In this document: piece by piece, positions 56,901 to 64,000 of the stretch | Layout: each line of letters begins with the position of its first letter | Numbering within the stretch: position 1 is the first letter of the stretch | Assembly (NCBI GenBank): GCA_029641185.1 | Contig: JAPWGK010000010.1 | Location: 1,116,001-1,180,000, forward strand | Direction: 5' to 3' | Origin: Pseudofabraea citricarpa | Lineage: Eukaryota; Ascomycota; Leotiomycetes; Helotiales; Dermateaceae | DNA length: 64,000 nt | Position numbers and translations under genes: made by a program | The notes under the pieces: model-generated | Told to the model about the DNA's origin: nothing | Seen by the model: the letters and a program-made list of their open reading frames with translations, nothing else | Databases searched by the model: none

Positions 56901-58561
56901 TCAACTCGTCATCACCTCAAGTTCAGCAACAGCCAGAATTTCAAAAATTCGATCAAACTGAAAAACCACGTCGAAGCAAGTTACCCAGTCCCTGGAGGAA
57001 GAACAGCCAAAGACTCGTTTATAGCGACGAGCTGTCACAATTACCATCGCCTCAGATCACAGTCACGAAGACACGAAACTCTGCCAGAAAAACCAAGCCC
57101 GAGCCACTCACAATTAGACGCGCCACTCAAGATCCAGACTTATCCACAATTCCTATCCCCCAGAAGTCGAATTTTGCGCCACGTGTTCGTAGTGGAGGGG
57201 ATTTCGACCTGTCTGCGCTACTCGCTTCGCCTACCAAAGACCTTCCAGTTCTCTCAGATGGTTCTAGCGGCTTGCCCAAATACAAGCAAAGTCTCCCGAT
57301 TGATTCTAGCCATCAGCAGATGGGACCAATTTCAACTGTCAATGGCCTTAAAGCTGATGAGGTAACACCTACGCAAGAATCATTCACGCCCATTCCACAG
57401 AAGATTGGCTTCAGACCCCGTGTTCGCAGCAGTGGGAATTTTGATATCTCAACATTACTAAATTCACCACCTAAAAAGCTTCCTGTGCTATCATCAAGCT
57501 CTCAAACATACAAGCAGCCAGTTCAGCAATACATGGTTTTGGCTCCCAGTCCAGAGCAGTCAAGCCAGCCTGCAAGTTCTCAGGCAGGTGAAGATGTTAA
57601 TACTACTCATGAGTCAAGTCCGATGCCTGAAATGTCATTTACACCTGTTCCACAGAAGATGGGATTCAAACCCCATGTTCGTGAGCGTGGCGATATTGAT
57701 ATATCAGAAAAGCTTACCACATCAGTCTCGAAGCCCTCTGTCATATCAAGACAACCCAGCTATACGTCACCTAGAGACCGGTCTAACAATCAGAGTTCAT
57801 CAGCGACTGCACCTTTGGCACTAGCAGCCTCTAACAAAATTAATTTTCTTCCTACAGCAAACCACACACCTGAAGTTTCCTCATCTCCGTTGGCTGATGA
57901 GAGCCTCGATACGCCTAGTGGGAAAGAAAACTTAAGGCTGTACGACCGCACCTCTGAGTGGTGCGAGAATGTCCGCACAGTTATTCCAGAACTCACAGGC
58001 CAATCACCGACTAAATCTATACTTCGCTCACCTGTCAAGTCGTTTCCCCAGGGAACGCCAGGGAAGACAGTGGCCTGGGTATCCTCCTCGCCTACACCAT
58101 CCGAAGAACCAGAACCACTCTCAGCAACAGAATGGTCACGCGATCACTGGTTACTCCTTGATAAGATCCTGGACAACTGGAAACCTGCTGGCTGGGCTCG
58201 GGATCCTACATGTCCAAAGATACCGCCGACCACACCCAGTAAGCGTAGAAGAAGCTTTAGCGAGACGCGGGTCGTCTCCAAACTCCTCGGCAAAGTGGTC
58301 ACTAGTCAGGGCGAGCGCATGAGACTGGAGCAGTGGCATCTAGAAGCCGTAGATGAGTGGAGAGAAGAAGTGCCTGGTTGGGAGGAGGCAGCTATTTCAA
58401 TTAGATTATTCTCTTTAATTATCGGTCGCGAAAGACGTGCGAACGGAACGGAGAATTTGAGGAACGAGATGAGAGCTAGGGGTGAGGATCCGGATGCTGA
58501 GTGGAAGGCCAAGGCAAAAAAGAGGGAAGAAGAAAAGTTAAGGGCAAAGTCGAGAGTCTAA
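53924..58561 (+). CDS. Large disordered AT-hook protein with two internal repeat families
   Basis: A single exon of 4.6 kb encodes 1,545 residues. An AT-hook (PKRGRGRPRKNSG, near residue 130) is followed by basic patches, so binding to the DNA minor groove in the nucleus is likely. The rest is mostly Ser/Pro-rich and disordered. Two sets of internal repeats stand out. The first has the consensus DSFSSIPxEVLEAATP and occurs four times near residues 436, 471, 532 and 566. The second has PIPQKxGFxPRVR, then G-x-FDIS-x-LL and LPVL, three times near 1073, 1152 and 1238. The conserved C-terminal domain (~1395-1530: WSRDHWLLLDKILDNW, SKLLGKVVTSQGERMRLEQW, EEAAISIRLFSLIIGRERRA) is helical. SPTKSILRSPVKS-like motifs before it could be CDK sites. 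I do not recognise the family. The start could also be the Met at 53942 (MPFNMDETLLSSPDPLGD). Confidence 0.85.
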   Translation: MLSRGIMPFNMDETLLSSPDPLGDSSIFISPPKPRTTRARSSLGASPKKQTFELDVGNELSPQKIRVTVEAGEDIENTYTHHVDRRPVSPTPSRRPISRRERTTTTTIPVKGLSDTEIEEEKEVVTPKRGRGRPRKNSGTPVAAKKKGRAGTPVKKGPGRRKSIGTLVDGDDSGDGDFNTARGVDVGRGKGRSRSRSVKGKSAAPGESSTSKPNKRGRRKSLVPEEVTILADQSAGYEEPVEQNEEHALELSGVLSTIDHNTHITPSAYSTIRSTTTTADDYVEEPDIILAVFDPDDATPRKTGWSSPRTADGSRLSSSIRRRTKGRSPSLSSEQSDPNSLRDQDLEGQSPEKNDRLSDNEEGADIDNYHYHGDENDEEAPEFDTILESEGFSMISVDSVPSLRKHLSSPAVQENPTPAGAPRNKSLLSIRDDVQNDSFSSVPAEVLEAATPARPPPNQRLLSVQQFQHDDSFSSIPPEILEAATPAPAPQSKNLFPTKTNNNSDIFHGASTLEQKSHVSKLLSKKNTHIDDSFSSIPSEVLEAATPRPVRNPHTSTRAEITETNENSFSAIPSPILDEMTPGPAHQFSFKPTSKSWTTTAIANESSPSIIQSSTSSGAPPRLPTPEDTPSPIAELSASPDQNSSTQAQIMPQIIVATGRDPVESSFIGSQMRSSPPSAAPRRYTYGNQLGPQPSLYPNLNVTPLIEFSSPSLPPPLPQHPFQLNGLKLGQRPALSPIARTGRALQDLIIPSSPRNRAQSLGSPFKSPMERKSSSVSRESQKELEFREECRVKPLPKLDLERHLFSNHAVKQALGSSMTSHSQSHSSRSSPHSKSPGSSRDDDPFEDDVARQSRSPSPAEKQAYSLEMPSNRRRSDPNLLNTESQNVSLLSENAMSWQADINTPAKYPADETPRPSSNKRNSGLSYQRSREGMQTWEHRCAEDRAPVSQQTESSTAKNKAAVLDLENERQRCDDGRGPAANDDEDYSLLLETINSSSPQVQQQPEFQKFDQTEKPRRSKLPSPWRKNSQRLVYSDELSQLPSPQITVTKTRNSARKTKPEPLTIRRATQDPDLSTIPIPQKSNFAPRVRSGGDFDLSALLASPTKDLPVLSDGSSGLPKYKQSLPIDSSHQQMGPISTVNGLKADEVTPTQESFTPIPQKIGFRPRVRSSGNFDISTLLNSPPKKLPVLSSSSQTYKQPVQQYMVLAPSPEQSSQPASSQAGEDVNTTHESSPMPEMSFTPVPQKMGFKPHVRERGDIDISEKLTTSVSKPSVISRQPSYTSPRDRSNNQSSSATAPLALAASNKINFLPTANHTPEVSSSPLADESLDTPSGKENLRLYDRTSEWCENVRTVIPELTGQSPTKSILRSPVKSFPQGTPGKTVAWVSSSPTPSEEPEPLSATEWSRDHWLLLDKILDNWKPAGWARDPTCPKIPPTTPSKRRRSFSETRVVSKLLGKVVTSQGERMRLEQWHLEAVDEWREEVPGWEEAAISIRLFSLIIGRERRANGTENLRNEMRARGEDPDAEWKAKAKKREEEKLRAKSRV

Positions 58562-59180
58562 GGGATTAGATGATCTGTTCTAGACCGATGCAAAGGCGTA
58601 TATAATAGGGATTGAGATTTGGAGTTATCGGTTCTAAGATAGAATATCGGGGTGTTTTAAGATGTTGGCCTACTCCGTACGTGCAGGAATATGTAACAAA
58701 AAATGTACACATGCACCTTGTTGATTATATACTCAAATGAGGCTTCTATCTGTCTGTTTGTATAAGAGTAGCAATTAAGGCTCCCACCAAATAGCCTATG
58801 CTTGCTGAGTTCTAGTCGATGCGGTATTGTGTTTACTTCAACTAAGTAGAAGCCTCGGAAGAGCGGTCTAACTCTATACACATTTGTTATAAATTAGGCT
58901 TTGGTATTCCGGTTAATTAATATCATATTAGAGAGGAGGTGGATTAAGGAGACTTGGAAGGTAAACATTTTATTGAGAGGATTTTCTTTTCTTGCCTTTT
59001 TTAAAGCAGACAGTCAGACTTTAAATGCAGTAGGTAGCCAAGAGCCCCCTAATCTCTTATCGATAAGGGAAAATAAATGAAAGCTTCACGCAGCACCTCC
59101 TCTGAACAACAGCGCAAGAACAATCCAATCCAATCCATTCGAAACCCGATCGCAAGCTGCGCCGCGCAAGCAAACACAGG
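58562..59180. other. Intergenic region before PIG-H
   Basis: About 620 bp with AT-rich 3' flank sequence and no gene. Confidence 0.5.
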
Positions 59181-59861
59181 ATGGTGCTCACCACAAGCCC
59201 ACATCTCCGCACACGACGGCCCTCGCCCACAACCGTCGAGTACACGGTCAGCACATCACCAGCACCCACAATCACGATCCAGCTGCTGCTCACCGTGAGC
59301 ATCCTGCTGCGCATCACCCTCGGCCTGATCACGCTGCTGCTGCTACACAGCAAGTGGGTTCTGTCGCCGTTGTCCTCTCCTCTGCCCGTGTCGAATCCCC
59401 GCCCGGACGTCTTCACCAATGAGTTCATCTGGTACACCGTGTCGTATATCCATGCGTCGCGCGTCGGGCACCTGAGTACGCGTGTGGCGGAGGCCGTCCC
59501 GCCCTTCATCCTCCTCCCCGCCGCCGCTGTCGTTCTCTATGGTATCTTGAAGAGGATGCATACCCAGGAGTTGCTCCTCGTGCTGAGGGGATTGGGCGTG
59601 CAGACTTCGACGAGCTCGGGCACGTATCTGAGCACGGCGACGACGCGATTCATCCCTACCGAGAAGATTCAGGACGTGCTTGTCAACGAGGCGTTCAGGG
59701 GGTTCGAGGTTAGGTATTATTTAGTTATTGTTGTTGAGGGGGAGGAGGACGTTGTGGTGGTGTTTCCTAGGCTGCTGCCCAGGAGGCAGATCGTGGAGAC
59801 GGTATGGAGGGGTGTGAGGGAATGTTTATACGAACCTGAAAACGGGAAACAGAGAGGTTGA
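59181..59861 (+). CDS. PIG-H subunit of GPI-GlcNAc transferase
   Basis: A single exon encodes 226 residues. PIG-H (Gpi15 in yeast) is an ER membrane subunit of the enzyme that adds GlcNAc to phosphatidylinositol, the first step of GPI-anchor synthesis. Two hydrophobic segments (TITIQLLLTVSILLRITLGL, then VPPFILLPAAAVVLYGIL) form the expected hairpin. The PIG-H domain follows: ELLLVLRGLGVQTSTSS, then RFIPTEKIQDVLVNEAFRGF and EVRYYLVIVVEG, with VVFPRLLPRRQIVETVW at the end. The order and length match the family. A stop for the convergent PUS3 gene lies only 31 nt beyond this stop codon, so the two transcripts almost certainly overlap. Confidence 0.93.
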   Translation: MVLTTSPHLRTRRPSPTTVEYTVSTSPAPTITIQLLLTVSILLRITLGLITLLLLHSKWVLSPLSSPLPVSNPRPDVFTNEFIWYTVSYIHASRVGHLSTRVAEAVPPFILLPAAAVVLYGILKRMHTQELLLVLRGLGVQTSTSSGTYLSTATTRFIPTEKIQDVLVNEAFRGFEVRYYLVIVVEGEEDVVVVFPRLLPRRQIVETVWRGVRECLYEPENGKQRG

Positions 59862-59892
59862 GAGAGATCTATGTGGATGAATCTATGAACTT

Positions 59893-61797
59893 CTATTCAA
59901 CTATGGCATCTGCGGATTTTTGTGGCTTGTTCAGTCGCCGGTACCCTTGGATTCTGAGATCCTCCGTGCTCTCGAATCCCCTCCTGATGGCATACTTCTC
60001 GTTGATATCTTCGACGTTCTCTAGACGCGACTTCTTCATCACGGGGATATAAACACCTTGCATACGCGGTGTATCCCCACCATCAAAGGCTTTCTGGCTT
60101 CGCCCTTTACGGTTTCCAGTGAGTGCAGACACAGGAACACCTTGGTTCGCTACGACTCCCATCAAACTGCCTGCAAGCATCTCATCTATCTTCCGCTCCT
60201 TCCAAAGCCTCCAAAGATCATCCATGAGGCCTGGAGTTCCGTACTTGGCACCACCAAGCCCAGGCTCGTCACCTACATAATGCCATTGAATGGCATCCTT
60301 ACGTTCAGGATCATTCTCGTGAGGAAATATACAATCCCAAAGAACGAGCGGTGTATCTATAGCCATCTCATATAGCGGTCTACCTGGGTTCTTCTTGACA
60401 TCCAAAAGTTCCGACACAATAGAAGGTGCCTCTAGACCTTGTCCAACTAGGAATAATATAGCAACCATGTGGCGCACCTGATGCCACAAGAAAGCAGACC
60501 CATGTAAATCAAATGTATAGATTTTCGGAGTGCCTTCCACAGGCGTAGCTGGTGCCAGTTCTATCCCATTAAGAAAAGCAAGTTCTCCTGAGTGATCTTT
60601 AACCTCTACAATATCTGTATGAAAGATCCTGCGATCGAAATTATGAAGCTGCTTGCTTGCATCGACCTTGCAGAAATTACGGAAATCGTGCACTCCTTCA
60701 AATAGCTTGGCTGCTTCTCTCATCGCAGCGATGTCTAGCCAGCCGGTTTTGATAGTTGCTTTCGTGCTCGCTTCGAGATCATGTGGTGTTGGAAGGAATG
60801 CTGGCTGGGTAAAGAAATACCTGTATCTCCGTTCTCGACACGAGAAGCGAGCAGAAAAGTCGAGAGGTGGAGATGGACACCACGCTAAGATGCGTATATC
60901 TGGTGGTAGAAGTCTATTTAAAGTAGAAGCGTATGGGATCTCGTCTGCGATGGGATCAAAATCGATAGCTTCTTCATAATCCATATCCTCTAACACTGTT
61001 TCCACTTCTTGATCTTGATTTATCCTTGAAGGCTGTAACGGGGGTGCGGCCAATTCTACACTACCTTCACGAGGATAAGTGTTGTTGAAGTCCTCGGAAA
61101 TAGATTCGTATTCTGTATTTGCCTTCCTCTTCGCAAGCGGCCGATTACTCCTAACTCGAATCCCAATAACTTGTCCGAAAGCACTGACTCCCTTGTCTGT
61201 ACGTCCACACTTGGAGTATTCGCAACCCTCCCAATTCACTTCGCCGGGAGATAATGGATGCGTGTCTTTGGGGAATATCAGCCGCGCTTTGTTCAGTGCT
61301 TTCCAGAGCTCTTCCTCGATTGTTGGAAGTGGCTTGTCGTGTCCGGTGTGGTGCTCAAATCCATTATAGCGCTTTCCAAGGTATGCCAACTTCAGGGCTA
61401 TGAGACGTGTGGAGTATTTCGAACCATCAAAAATCCGTTCTGCCCTGGGTTTCTTCCAACTCCTCTTTGGCGGTGCTGGGGCTACTACACTGCATTGGAA
61501 TCAGTATTGTATTGTGATGCGGAGGATCAGGGTTCTTGTGTACCTGCCATTATTCTTCTTGAGTTCGTTCTCGAGCTGAGTAACCCTTTCGATCAGACTC
61601 TCGTGCGACCAGCTGCTATAATCAGGTGTTACGCCCATCTTCTCCAATTTCGCAGCCCTCAGAGCGCGTTGAGTTTCCTTATGGTTGAAGAAACTTTTCT
61701 TGGTGACGACGTGTGGAGTGGTTGCCGTATAGAGTTTAGATACCGGAAGGTGAACAATCTTCTGTAGCTTGACGGGTCTGGAGAAGAAAGACCTCAT
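59893..61797 (-). CDS. pus3: tRNA pseudouridine synthase Deg1/Pus3
   Basis: Two exons (61797-61544 and 61489-59893) encode 616 residues. The enzyme converts uridines 38 and 39 in the anticodon arm of many tRNAs to pseudouridine, in cytosol and nucleus and possibly mitochondria. The catalytic Asp lies in the TruA motif KCGRTDKGVSAFGQVIG near residue 180. Other family blocks are LIALKLAYLGKRYNGFEHH, PDIRILAWCPSPPLDFSARF, SCRERRYRYFF, ASKQLHNFDRRIFH and LHGSAFLWHQVRHMVAILF. The N terminus (MRSFFSRPVKLQKIVHLP) is basic and could be a mitochondrial presequence; starting at the Met of MGVTPDYSSWSHESL, 53 residues later, would give the usual cytosolic form, so dual targeting is possible. Insertions (for example the Glu-rich stretch near 61000) make it longer than yeast Deg1 (442). 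It overlaps PIG-H at the 3' side and diverges from the Rho-like gene. Confidence 0.95.
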
Positions 61798-62002
61798 TCC
61801 ATCATTAGCGGCATCTCAGGGCACCCAATTCGAGTCATCACCAGGAACGAATCGATGTGCGTCGTCGTCCAAATTTTTCTCTTATCGTTATCAGTGACGC
61901 ACGTGATAGACCCTTGGGAGACATTGACCAAGCCTTGTTACATCTGGACTCTGCATGGACCTTACCTCTTTTCATTTGACATCTTCAAGCAATCGAAATT
62001 AA
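61798..62002. promoter_or_regulatory. Short divergent promoter of PUS3 and the Rho-like gene, with an E-box
   Basis: Only 205 bp separate the two start codons. A CACGTG palindrome at 61900-61905, in the context TGACGCACGTGAT, is a candidate bHLH site near the middle of the region. It may serve both genes. Confidence 0.6.
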
Positions 62003-62685
62003 ATGGCTGATCCACCCGAAGTGACAATTCTCTTGCTTGGAGATGCAGACTGTGGAAAGACAACATTCCTATCGTACAGCTATCCATGTCCTCCATTTGA
62101 AAGTAATGGCTACTAATTACCATCACAGGAGAATAAGCAAAGGCTCTAATCCTAAGGAGCATGGAGAAATTAAACCACTGCGAGATGGCGACCAGCCATT
62201 TGTTTTCGATATTAAGTTCTTCGACCGGCCTTACCGGTTTGAATTCTACGACACAGGCAGCCCGGAAAACTGGAGGCTACTCAAACCACACGTCGTCGTG
62301 TTATGCTATGATATCAGTTCACGGTTGAGCCTGATAAACGTTCAAAGAATGGTATTTTTCATCCGGCTTCTTTTCAGAGATGGGCCTTTCTAATGATAAG
62401 TAGTGGGCCAAGGAAGCGAAGATAGCCTTCTCGACGCAGACTGAATTACCAACCCTCATGCTGGGTCTGAAGAGAGACTTGAGATCTGAGGAAGATCCCA
62501 ATGGCATTATCTATCCGCAAGAATCTTATCGCATCGCACAGGAGATGAGATGTGACAAGTATATGGAATGTTCAGCTGTCACGGGCGAACTGGTCGCTGA
62601 GGTATTCGAAGATATCTGCCGCACCGCTGCTATGACCACGACAGCCAAAGGTGGGCTTAGCGAAGGTGGTTGTCAAATTATGTGA
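62003..62685 (+). CDS. Atypical Rho-like small GTPase with altered switch regions
   Basis: Three exons (62003-62073, 62129-62351, 62404-62685) encode 191 residues. The P-loop GDADCGKTT (residues 13-21) and the region PTLMLGLKRDLRSEED, which corresponds to the T/N-K-x-D base-recognition motif in Rho form, are intact. The C terminus CQIM is a CaaX box, so membrane attachment by prenylation is expected. The switches are unusual. Where Rho proteins have the effector-loop Thr (VPTVFE-type sequence) this protein reads EHGEIKPLRDGD, with no equivalent Thr. The DTAGQE motif of switch II is DTGSPEN, so the catalytic Gln is Pro. The segment after switch II is a few residues shorter than in Rho. These changes predict poor GTP hydrolysis, as in atypical Rho proteins. 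All introns are GT-AG and in phase, so the divergence is not a gene-model artefact. Confidence 0.8.
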
Positions 62686-62913
62686 AGCACGATTTACAGC
62701 GAGTTTCTGAGGTACGTTTATATATATAATGCTTTTGGTATTTGGTAAAATGCTCTGAAGGAGGGGTAGCTAATGTGAGAAAGAGAATGAGCCTGAAATG
62801 ATCCTAGCCCTGGTTGTTTTATACACAAAGAAGAAAATTAAGAAATGAATCCTGAGCCCAGCGCGCCGTTTTTTCTATGCAGTTGTTCATGAAAGTCGTG
62901 TGTCGTGGACACT

Positions 62914-63539
62914 TTATGTGTATTGCCAAGCGGCGGTACCCTCGAAGGGAGCAGTGGTCATGCCAATGCCAATGCAATCAGCACCTTGGGCACCAGCATC
63001 AGCAACGAAGATCTGGTAGGTGGTGGTGTTGCCGGATGGGCAGGCGAAGAATCCCTGGGTGCCGTTGCCGAAGGTCAAGCTTCCGAGACCATTTGAGCCG
63101 GTGCTGGCAGTGTAGTTGAAGCCAGTGGTTTGGGAACCAGCTGGGATAGAGGCGCTGTGTGCTTGGGTGAAGGAGAGAGCACCAGTTGGGTCAATGTATG
63201 CTTGTTGACCACCTGGAACAGAGACGTCCAATGCAAGGCCGCCTGATGAAGCGAGGGCAGTAACTTCTCCAGCTGGAAAGTGTGTTAGTTGTGAATCTGC
63301 CATGGAGATTTGGTTTGGGACTTACGAGGGCAGGAAGCTGGCTCAACTGGGCAGTATGTGGCAGTCTCCTTTCCGATCCAGAACTTTCCACCGTTGGCGT
63401 TGATGCTCGAGAGATGGACGGGAGAGGTTGAGTGAGTAGCGATGACGGTGAAGTATTCACCAGCTTGGCGAGCAGCTGGGGCGGGAGCAGCAGCAGCAAG
63501 GCCAGCGAGGGCAGAAACGAGGACGGTCTTAGTATACAT
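62914..63539 (-). CDS. PhiA-like secreted cell wall protein
   Basis: Two exons (63539-63326 and 63272-62914) encode 190 residues. A signal peptide (MYTKTVLVSALAGLAAAAPA) is followed by EYFTVIATHSTSPVHLSSIN and KFWIGKETATYCP, then SFTQAHSASIPAGSQTTG, FNYTASTGSNGLGSLTF and the end VADAGAQGADCIGIGMTT. This pattern matches the fungal PhiA family of wall proteins (first studied for phialide development in Aspergillus), which are secreted, cysteine-poor beta-sandwich proteins found in hyphal walls and as antigens. Three or four Cys are present. The gene is driven by a clear TATA box. The intron (53 nt) interrupts the protein just after ASCP. High expression is plausible from the strong promoter architecture and family behaviour but is not shown here. 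Confidence 0.85.
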
Positions 63540-64000
63540 TTTGAAGGTTGTTGTAGAAAGATTGAAGCGAGAGTGGGTTGTTGATTATTGAGTTAGATAG
63601 ATGGGAGTGAGATGATGAGTTGATTGATGGTGATGAGGGATGGAAAACAGAGCAGCGCTGGGTTCTTATATATGTCGAGATCAGCAGCAGTCCGGCTGCA
63701 AGTAGATATGCGATGCATGTTTACCCATCCCATGCCATCCTATCCCCATCCCCATCCTTCACGAGATCTCGTATTCAGCATTGTCGGGCTATGGGTATGA
63801 CATCAATCGGCAAGAAAGGGGTCCCTGGCACAGAACAGAGAACCAAGTGCAAGTGCCACTCTGCCACTCTCTCGCTGCAGTCCCCACATCTTGGCAGCAC
63901 CGGCCACCTTCAACCTTCAACCCTCAACCCCTTCACTCTTCTTCATCCCAAGTACCGACAGCCACTCTCGCAGCCACTCATCTCCAAACACAACTCCAGA
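63540..64000. other. Promoter region of the phiA-like gene up to the window end
   Basis: A TATATAA box lies at 63666-63672. Further upstream the sequence is CA/CT-rich (CCATCC and CCACTC words near 63720-63760 and 63850-63970), which may be the leader of a gene beyond the window. Confidence 0.5.
63666..63672 (-). promoter_or_regulatory. TATA box of the phiA-like gene
   Basis: TATATAA on the minus strand, about 130 nt upstream of the start codon. Confidence 0.6.

Noticed and set aside
1..64000. tRNA, rRNA, telomeric repeats, intact transposons
   Set aside because: I looked for B-box-like GTTCGAATC words, rRNA-like blocks, TTAGGG arrays and terminal repeats with coding interiors, and found no supportable case by eye. 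A tRNAscan or RepeatMasker run would be decisive.

Overview
This window is nuclear DNA from a filamentous ascomycete (Pezizomycotina). A Leotiomycetes-type genome fits best, but that rank is inference. The evidence is the gene content (trehalose phosphorylase of the CCG-9 type, a phiA-like wall protein, a DUF7029/DUF7223 secreted protein, an AsaB-type oxidoreductase), short introns of about 48-110 nt with GT-AG ends and CTAAC/CTGAC branch sites, pyrimidine-rich 5' leaders, and large intergenic gaps. No rRNA, tRNA, intact transposon or CRISPR array was recognised.

Layout. 1-3.5 kb: the possible 3' end of a gene cut by the window edge, an HSL-family alpha/beta hydrolase and a secreted DUF7029-type protein. 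3.5-6.5 kb: gene-poor. 6.5-16.5 kb: trehalose phosphorylase (8 exons), an ATP-grasp protein, the chaperonin subunit CCT3, and a protein kinase homologue that has lost its catalytic residues. 16.5-19.6 kb: non-coding, with a degenerate tandem repeat. 19.6-31.2 kb: VPS13 (3,209 aa), divergent from a DUF3429 mitochondrial inner-membrane-type protein. 31.2-36.5 kb: mostly empty, with one small orphan gene. 36.5-44.3 kb: a degenerate poly(A)-polymerase-like protein that probably carries a C-terminal MJ1316 RNA-end domain, a histidine phosphatase, PRKRIP1 and an APH-type phosphotransferase. 44.3-48.2 kb: minisatellites, a previously hidden three-exon gene with two Cys-cluster modules, and an AT-rich island that looks like decayed repeat DNA. 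48.2-64 kb: a second HSL hydrolase, an Sds3-like subunit with a GC-AG intron, an AsaB-like enzyme, a 1,545-aa AT-hook protein, PIG-H, PUS3/DEG1, an atypical Rho-like GTPase and a phiA-like wall protein.

Most genes are unrelated housekeeping functions (protein folding, lipid transfer, GPI anchor synthesis, tRNA modification, chromatin, splicing) and do not form a pathway cluster. The less ordinary content is a set of degenerate enzymes (pseudokinase, pseudo-nucleotidyltransferase, switch-altered GTPase) and the two-module Cys-cluster gene beside the AT-rich island. Exon boundaries were worked out by hand from splice signals and reading-frame phase; in every multi-exon model the summed coding length is a multiple of three.
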